A program made the position numbers and the translations under genes. A stretch of DNA of 64,000 bases. Source: Tolypeutes matacus (taxonomy: Eukaryota > Chordata > Mammalia > Cingulata > Chlamyphoridae). Below are positions 20,491-31,800 of the stretch, piece after piece; within the stretch, counting starts at the first letter, position 1; each line of letters starts with the position of its first letter. The stretch lies in NCBI GenBank assembly GCA_026826555.1, contig JAKSZT010054568.1, forward strand, positions 9,540,196-9,604,195, written 5' to 3'. The notes under the pieces were generated by a model. The model was given only the letters and a program-made list of their open reading frames with translations, did not search any database and was not told the origin of the DNA.

Positions 20491-20814
20491 TCTTTCCTGT
20501 CTCGGTATTAAAGGATGGGCAACCCTTTTCTGCAACCAAAACTAACTTTCAGATGAAGCAGCCACTTATTCCAATGGCCTGTTTATAATCAGCAGCTCTT
20601 CGGGGATGTGGAATAGCCCTGCCTCCCAGGACTTCTTCCTGGCTATTAGCCATCCGACAGGTAACAGGTGTCACTGGCCTGCTGTGTGGAGGTGAGGTTC
20701 CTGGCTCCAGGCAGGGACATGAAGAATGGACAGCCATAGCGCCTGCCCACCAAGAGGGCACAATGCTTGCAGGACATTATAAGGTATATGCGTGAAAATT
20801 CACATGATGATTCA
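20491..20814. other. Intergenic, nothing recognised
   Basis: Unassigned sequence between a candidate regulatory block and an L2 fragment. Confidence 0.45.
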
Positions 20815-21250
20815 ACTGATCATTCATTCCACAGATATTAAATGTCAGATACTGGCTAGACATCGGTCATAAAGAGATGAATAACTCACATCTGTGCCTT
20901 TAAAATGCTCATCCTATAGGGAGACAGACAAATGAACAAGTCATTAAAAGCCTGCTTGGTAAATGGAGCGATAGAGGATCATACCAGGAAAGCTGGTGGC
21001 ACAAAGGAGAGAGAGATTAGCTCTGACTAATTTAGGGAAACCTGGAGGATGAGAAGATTGGGTTGTAATTTTAAGACTTAAAATGTGGACAAGGAGGAGA
21101 ATGGCTTTCCAGACAGAAAGAAGAAAATGTGAAACTGCATGGAGATGTGAAATTGTGTCAAGCTTTGGGGTGGGGATGATAACTCATTTGGTTTTTAGAT
21201 CAAAGATCAGGCATGGGTAGGGAAGTGAGGGAAAAGAATAATGGAAAGGT
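20815..21250 (-). repeat. L2 fragment, antisense
   Basis: Antisense L2 order: 'attcattccacagatattaaatgtcagatactggctagacatcggtcataaagagatgaataac', 'atagggagacagacaaatgaacaagtc', 'gaggagaatggctttccagacag' and 'gtgaaactgcatggag'. Confidence 0.65.
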
Positions 21251-21874
21251 TAAAAAAAAAAATGTCAGCTAGTAGAGGACCTTGTCTGGCAGGCAGGGGC
21301 AGTAGCTTTGTTTTACAAGCTACACTAATTTCCCATGAGAGTGGCTCTAGGGCCAGATGACAGTGTGTGTGGGGTGGAGATACCCACGGAAGGCAGGTTT
21401 CAGGTACAGAATCTGGAATATCCATCAGGAGGCATGTTGGGCTAAGAATGATCCAGGAATATGGCAAGCCACGGAGAAAGGCTAGAGCCAAAGCCAAGGT
21501 GAAAAGGGACACATTTCCAGTGCAGAATCTCAAATAATTGATGGGGACACTCTGTCTTCAGGGAGGTAGAGCATAACTCCCCACTTTCTAGGTGTGGGTT
21601 GTGCTTAGTAACTTCCTTTCAGAGAGTACCATACGGAAAGGAGGGAGGAGGAGGAAAGAGTAACGTCATGATGGAAAGGCCAAACAGGGCTTCAGAAGGT
21701 GCCCAATCAACACCAAAAACTGTCAGAATCCCATTGCTTTCAGCACCCTCGATACTGACACAGTGATGGAAGTGCCACTTTGCCTCTGTGGCCTCCTCCC
21801 AATAACTCAGAACTCCTGTCCCATCAAAAGAAAGACACAGACATGCCAATAAAGACATTCTGTAAAGTGTCCAG
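21251..21874. other. Intergenic, nothing definite
   Basis: Unassigned; it may contain further degraded antisense L2. Chance minus-strand frames of 79 and 108 codons, no domain. Confidence 0.4.
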
Positions 21875-22215
21875 TAGTTACCAAAACTGTCAGGTTCATC
21901 AAAGATAAGGAAAGCCCGAGAAACACTGTCAGGGCCTAGAGAAGCCTGAGGAGACGTGGCGAATGTAGTGTGATATGGTGGGTGGAATCCTGGAACTGAA
22001 AAAGGACATTTGGTAAAAACAGGAAATCTGGATAAGCTATGGACTTTAGCTAATCATGATGTACCAATATTATTCATTAATTGTAACAAATGTACCATTA
22101 AAGTCAGATGTTAATAATAGGGGACCTTGGGTTCAGAGGATATGGGAACTCTGTATTTGCTCACTTTTTCTGTTAATCTAAATCTGTTCTAAAAGATAAA
22201 GTGACAATGAATTTT
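21875..22215 (+). mobile_element. L1M 3' UTR fragment, sense
   Basis: 'gtcaggttcatcaaagataagg...gcctgaggagacgtgg', 'gaatcctggaactgaaaaaggacatttgg', 'gatgtaccaatattattcattaattgtaacaaatgtacc', 'gatgttaataataggg' and 'tgttaatctaaatctgttctaaaagataaagt' follow an L1M-type 3' UTR to its end. Confidence 0.7.
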
Positions 22216-22765
22216 TAAAAATGAAGCCAGGCTGCCTAGCCAGGCTGTCCCATGAGCTGGGTCCCACAGAGAGCTGCCGCGGAGAGCGGCAGGTAATGCA
22301 TGGGGCCAGGTTTGCTACCTGTAGGGAAAGGGCCTAAAGAAAAGGAAATGGGCAGGTGCAAGATTGAGAGGTGCCAGTGCCAAAAGAAGTTTAGAAAGGG
22401 TTTGGGAGAAGGGGCAAAGGTGCCCTCGAGCTGGATCTTTAAAGCATGGAAAAAATTAGGTCAGTCTAGGTGGAGCTCGCCACTTACGGATTTAGGAAAT
22501 CACAGATGATGGAAGGGCTCAAACCCAACCAGGGACCTTGCAACTTGTCTAGAAGGAGCAGCAGCTCTGTTGTGTCTAAAGGGCTTTTTTATGTTGAGTT
22601 GGAATGGGAGCGCATGTTTTGGACCATGTGGGGTAGCGGCATGGAGGAGGAAGGGGAGAGAGAAGGAGACGCTATCATCCAATAAAGTTATTTTTCTTTT
22701 GAACACATTCAGCTCCTGGTACTAAAACACTAACATTGGCATGAGAGAACTGCCAGTGGCATGTT
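22216..22765 (+). other. Unassigned segment ending in AATAAA
   Basis: GC-moderate 500-bp block with frames broken on all strands. It ends in a good polyadenylation hexamer at 22681-22686, followed by T-rich sequence and 'gaacacattcag'. It could be an unrecognised solo LTR, a retrocopy's 3' UTR or chance. No known family seen. Confidence 0.35.
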
Positions 22766-22769
22766 AATG

Positions 22770-23245
22770 GAGGGAAGGAATTCTAAAATCGCTCACTTGG
22801 ATTTCTAAAACAAGATCACCCTTCTTTCTCAGTGGTGAAGTTTGAAAGCTAGTCAGCCTTTCCTGGAAAAGGGAAAAAACTGTGTTGACATATAAAGGCC
22901 AAGTCTTGTCTCGAAGTTTATAAGTGAAAAAATGTCTGTTGAGTGAATTGATGCGCTCATAGCAATTACCAAAAGGCCTAAGTGTAACTGCACTTACAAG
23001 ACGTTTGCAGTCAGTGATCAAATAAAAACTGATACACTTTATTCTGGCCATGAAATCTCATCTAGAAGCTGCTCTGAGTTTACTATAGCCAAGTGTCTTT
23101 TTAAATGCAATAGAAGAAATAGTACATTAAAATTTCCCTGTTATAAGTCCTTCTTTCTAAGAGAAATAATATCTGTTAAACGAAAGCAATTACCCCAGAA
23201 ATCTGTCTGTATGGTCAAATTAGTGGTTTGCCTGGTTTTCACTGA
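22770..23245. promoter_or_regulatory. Candidate conserved non-coding element
   Basis: Long, non-repetitive AT-rich block lacking coding signal. It has 'gcaattaccaaaagg', 'aaataaaaactgatacactttattctggcc', 'gaaataatatctgttaaacgaaagcaattacccc' and several TAAT/ATTA cores. Texture typical of vertebrate developmental enhancers; conservation untested. Confidence 0.35.
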
Positions 23246-24261
23246 GGGGACCCCACCACAGGTTATTCCAGCAAAGTGATCTTGACATCACTGCAGTCAG
23301 ATCTTCAAGCGCATCCCAAACTCCAGCAGCTCTGACTCACAAAAGCAGCTCTCCCGCTCCGCGTCCAGGCTTCGTTCGGACACTCACGTATCAAGACCGG
23401 CAGGGCGGGGAGGGGGTGGGGAGGAAGCAGTTGTGATTCAGGACTGAGTGATCCTTCCAGCAATCTGGACCAATCTGAAATGATTAGCTCTAACCAGGCC
23501 TGACATTTATCGGATGGTTATGAAAAGAAAGCAAAACTGGTCATGAGCAAAAGGCCATTTCTGCAGAAGTTCACATTCGGCGCACCCAGTCGGCAGCCCC
23601 CGGGGGGGGAGGAGAACAGAGGGGCCTGCAGTGCAGCTGCCACACACGAGCAGCCCATCAGAGGGCTGCCGGGGCCGATCTGGTGCCCAGATAGACGTGG
23701 CATTCATGCTGGCCATCTGTGCACAGGTCAGGGAGGACAGAAAGGCAGAATCATTCTCTCTAGTGGATGAATGCACAATGACAGTCCTGTGTGTGGCGAA
23801 GCAGCGCCACGTAGGAATACGCTGGGGGGTGAAAGCCTCGCTAATCCTGTGAGGGCAGACAGTTGTGTGTGTGTGCGTGTTTTCTTCTTTAACCCTTGAC
23901 TTCAGGGATAAGCTTGCGAGAGACGTGATGCCATGTGGCGCTGATGTCTGCGGCGACGGCTTGAGAGAGGGGTCTCCGGGCAGCATGCCCTTTTGCCTCC
24001 AGCACATCCGTGCATCAGGCCAGCCTCTTCCATCAATTTGCTCTTACGGGGCAGGGAGCACTTTGACGTCCTCCTCCCTCTCTGCTAGCGCCACGCGTGC
24101 AAACCTTAGGAAGGTAGAGCCCAGCTAAGCTAGAGACAGCATGCCTGTACCTGAAACAGCCAGTCTCTTTTCTGCAGTCATTTTCATTGCTTTCCAAGAG
24201 GAATTCACAAATTACATATACATAGATATACATTTATGGCGTAATAAAAATATAAGTTACC
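23246..24261. other. Mixed intergenic with possible short regulatory block
   Basis: 23460-23560 ('aatctgaaatgattagctctaacc', 'acatttatcggatgg') is AT-rich and non-repetitive, possibly a small regulatory element. A short (TG)n lies at 23862-23882. The frame 23507-24007 (166 codons, minus) is proline/serine-rich without a domain. Nothing else recognised. Confidence 0.4.
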
Positions 24262-24500
24262 AGACAATCCAATTCCAATAAACAGACATTTACTGGCCAT
24301 TTACTCTAAACTAGGCACAGAGGAGAACCAGAGGATGAATAATACGTTTCCTGACCTTAAGAATTCCACAGCTTATGCAGAAGACAAGTTTGTGTATCGA
24401 TGATTATAGAGAAACTTAACTAGGCCCCAATACAGAAGAAAAACCATGTGCTGAAAGAAAACCAAGAAAGGAAGGAGCAGAGGCGGGACCCTGCCAGGCA
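24262..24500 (-). repeat. L2 3' end, antisense
   Basis: 'ccaataaacagacatttactggcc...aaactaggcacagaggagaaccagaggatgaataat' is the antisense L2 terminus, followed by 'tttcctgaccttaagaattccac'. Confidence 0.6.
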
Positions 24501-24524
24501 TGTTTTCTGACAGGGTGCTTTACT

Positions 24525-24715
24525 TTAAAGACGTGTTGCCTTTATTTGTCATAACCTCCTTCCAAGGTAGGAATCATTGCCCCCATTGGGCAGTTGGGAA
24601 AATTGAACCACAGGACTGTTAAGTGGGAAAAAAAAAAAAAAATGCAAAGCTATGCCACAAGTAAAAGGCAGGTCTGGGACTGGAACTCAGGTTGCCTGAC
24701 CCAGATCCATGCAGG
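24525..24715 (-). repeat. MIR SINE, antisense, with A-run
   Basis: Antisense MIR: 'cataacctccttccaaggtaggaatcattgcccccattgggcagttgggaaaattgaaccacaggactgttaagtggg', an A15 run (about 24628), then 'ggcaggtctgggactggaactcagg', the antisense of the MIR B box. Confidence 0.8.
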
Positions 24716-25040
24716 TGGGAATCATGGAGCGCTTACCAGGAAGACATTTAGCTGGGGGAGCCAGAAAAGGCACATGCTGTTCCAGAAGGAGAGACTGAGC
24801 CAATGTGGAGGCAGACGGCCACAGACGTGAGACCAGCAGCCCACCTAAGGAAGGGAGAGTGCTGCGGGCTCTGAGCAGCAGCTCAGCGCAGGGGAGAGTC
24901 GAGGGATGACGCAGAAAAGCCTGGAGGCTGCACACACCGTGGACGGCCTCGAATGCTGCACCCAGGAGCTGAGACCACATTCCGTGAGCGCTGGGAACCT
25001 GCTGGGATGGAATCCCAGAGTCCAGGGTGAAGTTAGCTCC
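24716..25040 (-). repeat. L2 continuation, antisense
   Basis: 'ggcacatgctgttccagaaggagagactgagcc...', then 'acggcctcgaatgctgcacccaggagctgagacc' parallels antisense L2 'agggccttgaatgccatgctaaggagcttgg'. A 254-codon minus frame (24845-25609), the longest in the window, begins downstream and runs through this fragment; it has no domain. Confidence 0.45.
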
Positions 25041-25790
25041 TCATGGCAAATGCAAAGACACCTGGGCAGCTGATGTGCGCGAGGCACCGGAAGCCTCGTG
25101 GGGTGGCCGATGATTAAATCCCTGATGGCTGACTCTCTCCTGGCCACAGGGAGCGAGGGCCCCGGGTGGGCCCAGCAGTGTCTGGGGCTGAGGAGGCAGC
25201 CCGAGCTCAGATGGAGAAGCACTAGGGACTCGGGGAGGGACATAAAGTGCATCACAAAGGGTGACTTGAAAGCCTTCTCTGGCCAGGGCTCTGGGCTCAG
25301 ACCAGACCTTGTGGGGGGTTGTGATGGAGACAGGTCACCATCATCCCGAACACCTGTGTGTCTCTGTGCAGGTGGGGCAGGGGGCAGAGCTGCCCTGCGG
25401 GAAAGCATGCTCCCCACGGATTTGCACCTGGGAGGGGCACGGACCACCTCAGGAAGCCAAAAGGCATGCCCAGAACCGCCAAGTGGATCCAAAGAATTTC
25501 GAGGTACCCATTCCCACAGCGTAGATATGAAAAGGTCACAGATGGAGGCAGAAGACAAATGCTGCCGCCGTCGGGAGAGTCCAAGGATCCTGCATCTGAG
25601 CTTGGGCACGACTTATGGAAAGGATGCAGCTCCCAGCAGCTCAGGATTTCTCCGAGTGTGGTCCAGAGGGCCTGGTGATTCCCGGTGGTCTCCCAAATGA
25701 CAGCTCCCGCTGCAAACCTGACGAGGCAACCGCGGTCACGTCCGTTTCATAAATGTGAAGAGAAGCTTGTGTGTGTTCAAAGAAATCTTC
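25041..25790. other. Intergenic, GC-rich
   Basis: No repeat family fixed. Long overlapping frames on both strands (200 codons plus, 254 minus) reflect high GC and low stop density. They lack domains and splice context. Confidence 0.45.
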
Positions 25791-26420
25791 TACATTTTTA
25801 ACTAGTATATGCTTAAAGCTTTTACATGTGCTACGAGGGTTGTGTTACCAGTTCATCTAAATTATCTTTCAACTAATAGGACGCCTTCGCTTCCAGTTTT
25901 CATATCATGGCAGACTACTGTATACTGCGTTCAATACATATGCTATTACCATTATTGTGTTATAGTAGATCACAAAAATATGGATCAATGTCTCAGAATG
26001 GCTTATAGACGTATGACAGTTGTGATGAGAATAGTAAACACTACAACTCAGAGTAAGGGAATAAATGAAAGAACACGACTATGGGGCAAGTCACAGAATA
26101 CAATTCTGTAAAGGGAGGGCCGATGCCCCCATAGACAATCTTGCCCAAGCAGCCAGAAAAAGAAATATGTAATGAATAAGAATAATGGGAAATATTCAAA
26201 AATTCGAACTTGGAACAGGGGGGCCCATCCGCCCTTAGGTCCCAGGACACTGTAATAGAACTTCCTCGTGGAGCATCATAAAATCGTTTTTGAGCCAAGT
26301 CTGGTGATGTCTCTATTTAGCCAATCAGAACATTTAGAACAATTGGATAAAACGCTTCCTTGTATCATTAAATGCAGAAGAAAAATAGAAGCCAAAGGAG
26401 CAGTGTTCAAGGCGAAATTC
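25791..26420. other. AT-rich unassigned block
   Basis: Non-repetitive AT-rich sequence with 'atatgctattaccattattgtg', 'cttatagacgtatgacag' and 'tttagccaatcagaacatttagaacaattgg' (CCAAT box, SOX-like ACAAT). A minus frame of 85 codons (26041-26298) has no known domain. It may be a regulatory element or an unrecognised old retroelement. Confidence 0.35.
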
Positions 26421-26529
26421 TCATAGCACAAGAAACAGGGACAAGTGCAGTGCTGCCAAGGAGCTGGTAAAACCATCCACAAACTTAATGATGAAGCTGG
26501 TGCTCAGAGAGAACGAGAGAAAGCACAAG

Positions 26530-26995
26530 TGGCAAACGTCCTGCAGGGGCAGATGCCGCTCGACGGTGGACAATCCGCGTGGCATGCAGTGTGGTGAGCA
26601 TGCCCCGATGGGAAGGCTGTGAGCCGGCTCTCGGCACACAAGCAGAGGGCCTGCGGAAGCCGCTCGGCGGCACTGAGCTTGCCACTGGACGCCACGCTCG
26701 AGGCAGGCGGATGGCTTCATTGAGGCCGTGACTGGTTTGTGGGTTGAGATGTAGACATCGGCCAGGCCGAAGACCAGCCTTGCGTGACACAAGAAAGCGC
26801 ACGGCCGCGGCCACATCGGCATTGCTTCTCCACGGCCGGGCGCCAACAGTTGCCTCCTGATGTTCACTCAGGACCGAGGGGTACGGTGACAGCCGGCCAC
26901 GAGCAGCGCGCGGGCTTCCCGCTTTCCCAGGCTCACTAAGGAGCGGGCTGTCCAGGACGCGTCGGCCTGCAGGCGCGTTTTGAAACGGTGATATG
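26530..26995. promoter_or_regulatory. CpG-dense block
   Basis: CpG dinucleotides are far denser than in the surroundings, including 'cgctcggcgg', 'gcacggccgcgg', 'ggccgggcgcc', 'gcagcgcgcggg', 'gacgcgtcggcc' and 'aggcgcg'. About 40 CpGs in 465 bp by eye. Two minus frames (148 and 109 codons, 26421-26867 and 26485-26814) cover part of it without a recognised domain. Candidate CpG island; no TATA box, initiator or exon could be fixed. Confidence 0.5.
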
Positions 26996-26999
26996 ATCA

Positions 27000-27430
27000 G
27001 AAGGGTTCAAGATGGATAATACAAGTCAAGCCATTTCTCCAAGTGGCTTCCTCAAGTGAGTTACGTCCTGATGGTATTTTGAAAGCTGGAGCCAGTCGCT
27101 TCAAGGGCAGATTGGTCATGTGCGTGCAGGCATGCATTGAGGATCAGGTATCGGGGTTTCTTATAAGGCTGAATTTTGGTGCAACTTCTCATGAGTTTTG
27201 ATGATTTTCTTTACTTTCTAGAAAAAAGAAACCAATTCTGAGATATTTTTAAACTACATCTTTATGCAATAGCAGTGGAATAAGCACTTTTGAAAGCTGA
27301 ATACTATCAAAGAGCTGCTGAGATATCGCTTGGTAGCTAACTCCCAAGTTGAAAGGTTGAGCCTAGCATCCTTCTAACAGGTTATGAAAAGGACCTGGGC
27401 GCAAAGGGCTGTTTATTGCTGACTCTTGTT
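27000..27430. promoter_or_regulatory. Possible non-coding regulatory block
   Basis: AT-rich, non-repetitive, next to the CpG block: 'tgatgattttctttactttctag', 'aaactacatctttatgcaatagcag' and 'gggctgtttattgctgac'. No coding signal. Weakly supported inference from texture only. Confidence 0.25.
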
Positions 27431-28425
27431 CTGCCTTGAAACCAGTTGCCAGGGATCCACTGCTCCTGCATCTCCGCGCTCCACAGAGCCCTGGCTTCAG
27501 CGCTTTCACTCGGAAGCGCGTCGTCAAAGCTGCGGGAGAGCCGGCCGTCCGGTGGAGCCAGCTCTGTGACAGCGTGCTGCGAGACGGAACGCCGTCTTCC
27601 TGGTGTCCTCAGGGCCCATTTACGCTCCCAGCTGCCCTGCCTGCTCCCTGAGCCATGGGGCTCCTTTCAAAGCTGCCCATCCTCTTGCAGGCACCCGAGT
27701 GGGAAGCACAGGGTCTCCTCCCTAAGAACCCTCCTGCTGCTTGTGGCACCCCGAGACCACGCCTGGCATGCCGAGTGGGCTCCTACGCATGCCGAGCTCT
27801 CAGCAGGCATGCAACCACTATTGGGCGCTTCTTGACATCGTGAGCTAAGGGGGGAAGCTCTTTGGAACCTACCTAGAGCGAATGCCTTCCGAGGTCTGGG
27901 GGTTGACGGGCAGGCCTTATTCTTGATGAGTTTATAATAATTCCTTGCAGTCACTGAATTTTTCTAAAAATCCTAACCTGTTCTAGAATTCCACAGCAAA
28001 TTAGCACTAGTCTCCTTCATCTACAGCGTCCAGAATCTCTTGTTTCATGTCCTGTGAAAAGCAGGAGAGCAAGGCCTATTTCCAGGATTTGGACACACCT
28101 CTGACACTTAGTAATTTGGGGCAGGTTATAACAGGAACTCCAGAACAAAATTTGCAGCCTCTTCTAAACCTCCAGAGTTTAAGATGCTTTAAACCACTCT
28201 TGTATCAGGGCCCAATCCAAAGTCCAGAACTAGAAAAGTCTATAGGCCCCATTATTCTGGGGAGGTAAATGGACTGAGGAGAAGCCCCTACCCTGGGGAA
28301 TAGCTTCAGGAATATGCTAGTCTTGGAGGAGGAAAAGGAGAGCATCCTAGCAATGATGTTTTCCCACAGAATCCCTCATCTTCTTCTCTGGAATTCTCCA
28401 CCAAACTTCTAGTTAGACTTTGTCC
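27431..28425. other. Intergenic, nothing definite
   Basis: GC-rich first half with chance frames (129 codons, 27446-27835), then AT-richer sequence. No repeat or gene recognised. Confidence 0.45.
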
Positions 28426-28429
28426 TGCT

Positions 28430-28860
28430 CCCCCATAACCCAACTTTCGTAGGTCAAAAGCACAGGCCAATCACTTCAGCCCTTGTTTAAAATCTCTGAT
28501 GGCTCACTCACCATGGCAAGCAGGTAAAACCTGAGTCCCTTAGCTGCCTTCCTCTCGGGAGTTCTGCCTCATGAGCCATGCTCTCCTAAGGCAGACATAC
28601 ACACACCTGTGCCACTCTTACCCTGGCCTTTGCCTCGCTCACCTGGCTGGGTCCCAGCGTCCCTCCACATGGAGCTGAGCCACCTTCTTCTCTGGGGCTC
28701 TTCCCTGCTTCCCCAGCTTGCTGGGGGCACATCCCTGTGCTCCCCTGTGGCAGCCCTGCCCAGGCATCTGAAGGGCCAGAGATCGGCATTGCCACAGCCT
28801 CCTAATTTCATGAGCACCATTAGAGTACATCGTTTTCCCCATGGAGCATCTCCGTGACTG
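28430..28860 (+). repeat. L2 fragment, sense
   Basis: 'ccttgtttaaaatctctgatggctcactcaccatggcaagcaggtaaaacctgagtcccttagctg' parallels L2 'cttaaaaccttccatggctccccattgcctacaggataaagtcc'. Then 'cctggcctttgcctcgctc' and 'gggcacatccctgtgctcccctgtgg'. Confidence 0.6.
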
Positions 28861-28977
28861 GCAAGTGGACATCGTACCCACGTATCGGTGGGCAGATGCC
28901 CGGCGGTGGACCAGGTTCACTCACTAGCCTAGAGACACACCCGCTCACCACTCTCACATGCACAATTCAGGTTGTGG

Positions 28978-29445
28978 CCTATATCAGTTTCCTACAACCG
29001 CTGTAACAAATCAGCACAAATTGGCTTAAAATGACACAGATGTACTGTTTCGTGGTTCTGAAGATCAGAAATCCAAAATGGGTCTCTCTGGATGAAAATC
29101 AAAGCTTCAGCAGATCTGTGTTCCTTCCAGAGGCTCCGGCATCTCCAGCTTGTAGAAGTTGCCTGCATTCTTTGGCTCAGGGCCCTGCATCTCTCCGACC
29201 TCTGCTTCCTGTCCCACCTCTCCTTCTCTGACTTGGGCCTTTTTGTCTCCCTCTTTCACTTGTAAGGGCCTGGTGATTCCACTGGGCCCAGCTGGATAAT
29301 CCAGAAAACACAGTCCATCTCAGTCGTTTCCCTTATCACACATGCAAAGGCCCTGTGGTCAGGTAAGTTAACACATTCGCAGATTCAAGGACTAAGAGGT
29401 GGGCATCTTCGGGGGGGGCATTATTCTGCCTGCCACACCCCACAA
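28978..29445 (-). mobile_element. MLT1-like (ERVL-MaLR) LTR, antisense
   Basis: Complete antisense order: 'cagtttcctacaaccgctgtaacaaatcagcacaaattggcttaaaatgacac', 'ttctgaagatcagaaatccaaaatgggtctc', 'gttccttccagaggctccgg', 'cctctgcttcctgtcccacctctccttctctgac', 'cttgtaagggcctggtgattccactgggccc', 'ctggataatcc', 'gaggtgggcatcttcgggg' and 'ggcattattctgcctgccacac'. Solo LTR; exact subfamily not determined. Confidence 0.85.
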
Positions 29446-31619
29446 TAAATTACAAGGATCAGGATATCGCGTGAGCCTTTGGGTTTCCTAGTAACCGGGT
29501 AAGCCATGAGTGACAGAACCGAGCTACGGGACGTGTGTTCTCCTGCCCGTTTGTCCCGTCTCGATCATGAGCCCGGGGCCTGTGCCTCAGCCACGCCTGC
29601 ACTTCCTGGCACGTGGCACATGCTCTGTGAACGTCCCCTCAACCGAAATGGTGGCTTGCACTGGGATCATGAACTCTCCGAGGTCGTTCAGGGAAACCCC
29701 CCAAAATTTGGCGAGGGCGTGAGCTGCACTTCTTTTTCCAAGCAGCGCCACAGCACAAATATGCTTTAACCGCCAATACCATATCCCGCACCCTGTCCTC
29801 CATTCCCATCAGACCGGAAGCCCTACACAAGTATCGGCCCTTCCGCTCCTGTTCCTGGGCAGAGGGAGAAACGCGCACAATGACGAGAAACGGCACCACG
29901 GCTGAGCAAATGGAGCCGCTTCTGATATGCCGGCCGTCAGGGGTCATCCTGGGCTGGCGGCTGAGGCTGCTTCGGAGCAGCAGGGCCAGAGCCCACCTGT
30001 CCCCTCAAAGCCCTCCGCCAGGGGAGGTGGCCCTCGCCCAGGAGAGGCCTGGCGTTTGGGAGGGGCTGAGTAAGCACGTGCTTTTGCTCTGAAAAGCCCG
30101 CGCTGGGCCGCCCACTCGCTGCGGCAGCATCCTGGGAGTCCAGCTCATGCTACCAGACCCCATGCTCTGGGGCTGGGGCTCTGGGCAGCGTGAAAGAGCC
30201 AAGGCCCCTTTGGGGCAGCGTGCTTGGGCATCATCGGGTCTATGCCCTCTTTGGGCTTTTTGTCTCAGCTCTCTCGCGGGGGCCCGGGCTGAGCTATCCG
30301 GAGCCTGGAGGACCAGGTGCTTCCACCATCTGAGACCCACAATCGAATCACAGAGAACTCTGTGAAATGGAGGCGCTAATGCTTCCCTGAAAGGCCACTG
30401 TACAGACAAAACGAAGTAGAGGAAGGAAACAGCCCAGTGTGAGAGCTGACAGTGTGAGAATGCCGAGTGGCCGTTTCATGACGGTCCCTGCTCGGTTACT
30501 CTGCTGTCTCCTTCGGCTACAGGAGCCCAGGCCCCTGGGAAGGGGGTTCAGGGAAGCAGCCGCAGTGCCAGCCTCCCTCACCCCCTCCAGGCAGCGGCCT
30601 GGCGACAGCCGCGGCTTTCTCCACTTGTTACTCGTCTGAGCTAATCTCGCTAAGAGCGGGTTAGCTGTGTCCCTGCCCTCTCACCACTGGACTATGTGCT
30701 CCTGGATGACAGCTGCTTGACAGCCTGTGCTGGCGGAACGCGTCTTTTCAGCCCAAATTCAATAAACATGCATTTCTTCTGCCTGCCCTGCTTTGGGCCA
30801 TCTGTCCGGGACATGGTGCCTTCGCCAGCACTGGCAAGAGGCCGAGTCTGACCACCAAGGAGGGCGATGCCTGACGGTCCACGTGCTGGGAGCTCGGCCC
30901 TCACTCGCGGAACAAGGACCCGTGAAGGCGAGAAGCAGGAGCTGCGCTAGCCTCGCCGCCAGCAGGGTCTCCAGCCCCAGCCAGGGCCCACCCAGGCAGG
31001 AGGGAGAGCTGCCAGGGGTCTGAGCCAGGGCTTTGGAGCCTGCGGGGGCCAACAAAGCCTCCCGGTTCAGCAGTCTGGGGTGCGGCCTGAGACCCTGCAT
31101 TCCCAGCAGCTCTCAGGTGACACCCTGGCTGCACACCAGGGGACCAGGTTATAAAGGACACTGGAGCAGGTGTCCGAAAATCTGCATCCTACGGGCAGCG
31201 TCTTGTCAAGGGGACACTTAGGAAGCGAGAGCCCGTGGCTGAGACAGCCCAAGCCTCAGAGGGCACTTCCCAGCTCTGTCACCCCCCTCGGGGGGGGGGT
31301 AAGCACTGATAAAACCACGGGCCGGCCCAGCGCCTCATAGCCGTATTCTCCTTGTGTTCCACTAGGACAGACACTTAGGAGACACTAACGAGAAGCTGTA
31401 AGAACAGTGCACCCCAACCCCCCGCACACTCGGCCTTCACAGCACAGGGGCTGGGCTGTGGGAGCCAGAGGCGCCCGGAACCCTGAAGGCGAGCTTGCCC
31501 TCCTCCCACCCAGCCTGGGCTCTGTGGTCGGAAGTGGGAAGTGTGTCCTTCCAAGGCAATGGGAAAGTGTCGGAGCTTGCCTGGAAGCGGGGGATAGGCG
31601 CAATTCCCCAGATCGCAGA
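29446..31619. other. Intergenic, GC-rich, no gene
   Basis: Over 2 kb of GC-rich sequence without recognised repeats or exons. Chance frames up to 134 codons (30005-30409, minus). 'tcaataaacatgcatttcttctgcc' at about 30758 carries an AATAAA-type hexamer but has no associated transcript signal. A run of nine or more Gs lies at about 31291-31300. Confidence 0.45.
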
Positions 31620-31800
31620 GGACATGTCAGGTGGTGACTTCAATCCACCCAAACTGCTTTTGAAGATAGAGAGCGGGAGATCTCATAATTCTCCTTTAAT
31701 TGTTAAGGAACTAATTAAATCCACAACACCTCTGCTAACTGACTTTTATGATGTTGATTTCACTACTGGACAAGCTAAGTCAAGCATCGTGGCCTCAGCC
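31620..31800. promoter_or_regulatory. Candidate homeodomain-rich enhancer
   Basis: Sharp AT-rich island in GC-rich DNA with TTTAATTG (31695-31702) and TAATTA (31712-31717), 'ttatgatgttgatttcac' and 'ctcataattctcc'. Non-repetitive. A 200-codon plus frame (31495-32097) spans it but changes from GC-rich to AT-rich composition midway and has no domain, so enhancer is favoured over exon. Confidence 0.33.

Noticed and set aside
22681..22686. AATAAA as the end of a gene
   Set aside because: No upstream exon or transcript structure recognised; the hexamer is frequent by chance in AT-rich DNA.
24845..25609. Longest open frame, 254 codons, minus strand
   Set aside because: Starts in GC-rich DNA and runs through antisense L2; composition P/S/L/R-rich, no domain, an opposed 200-codon plus frame covers the same DNA.
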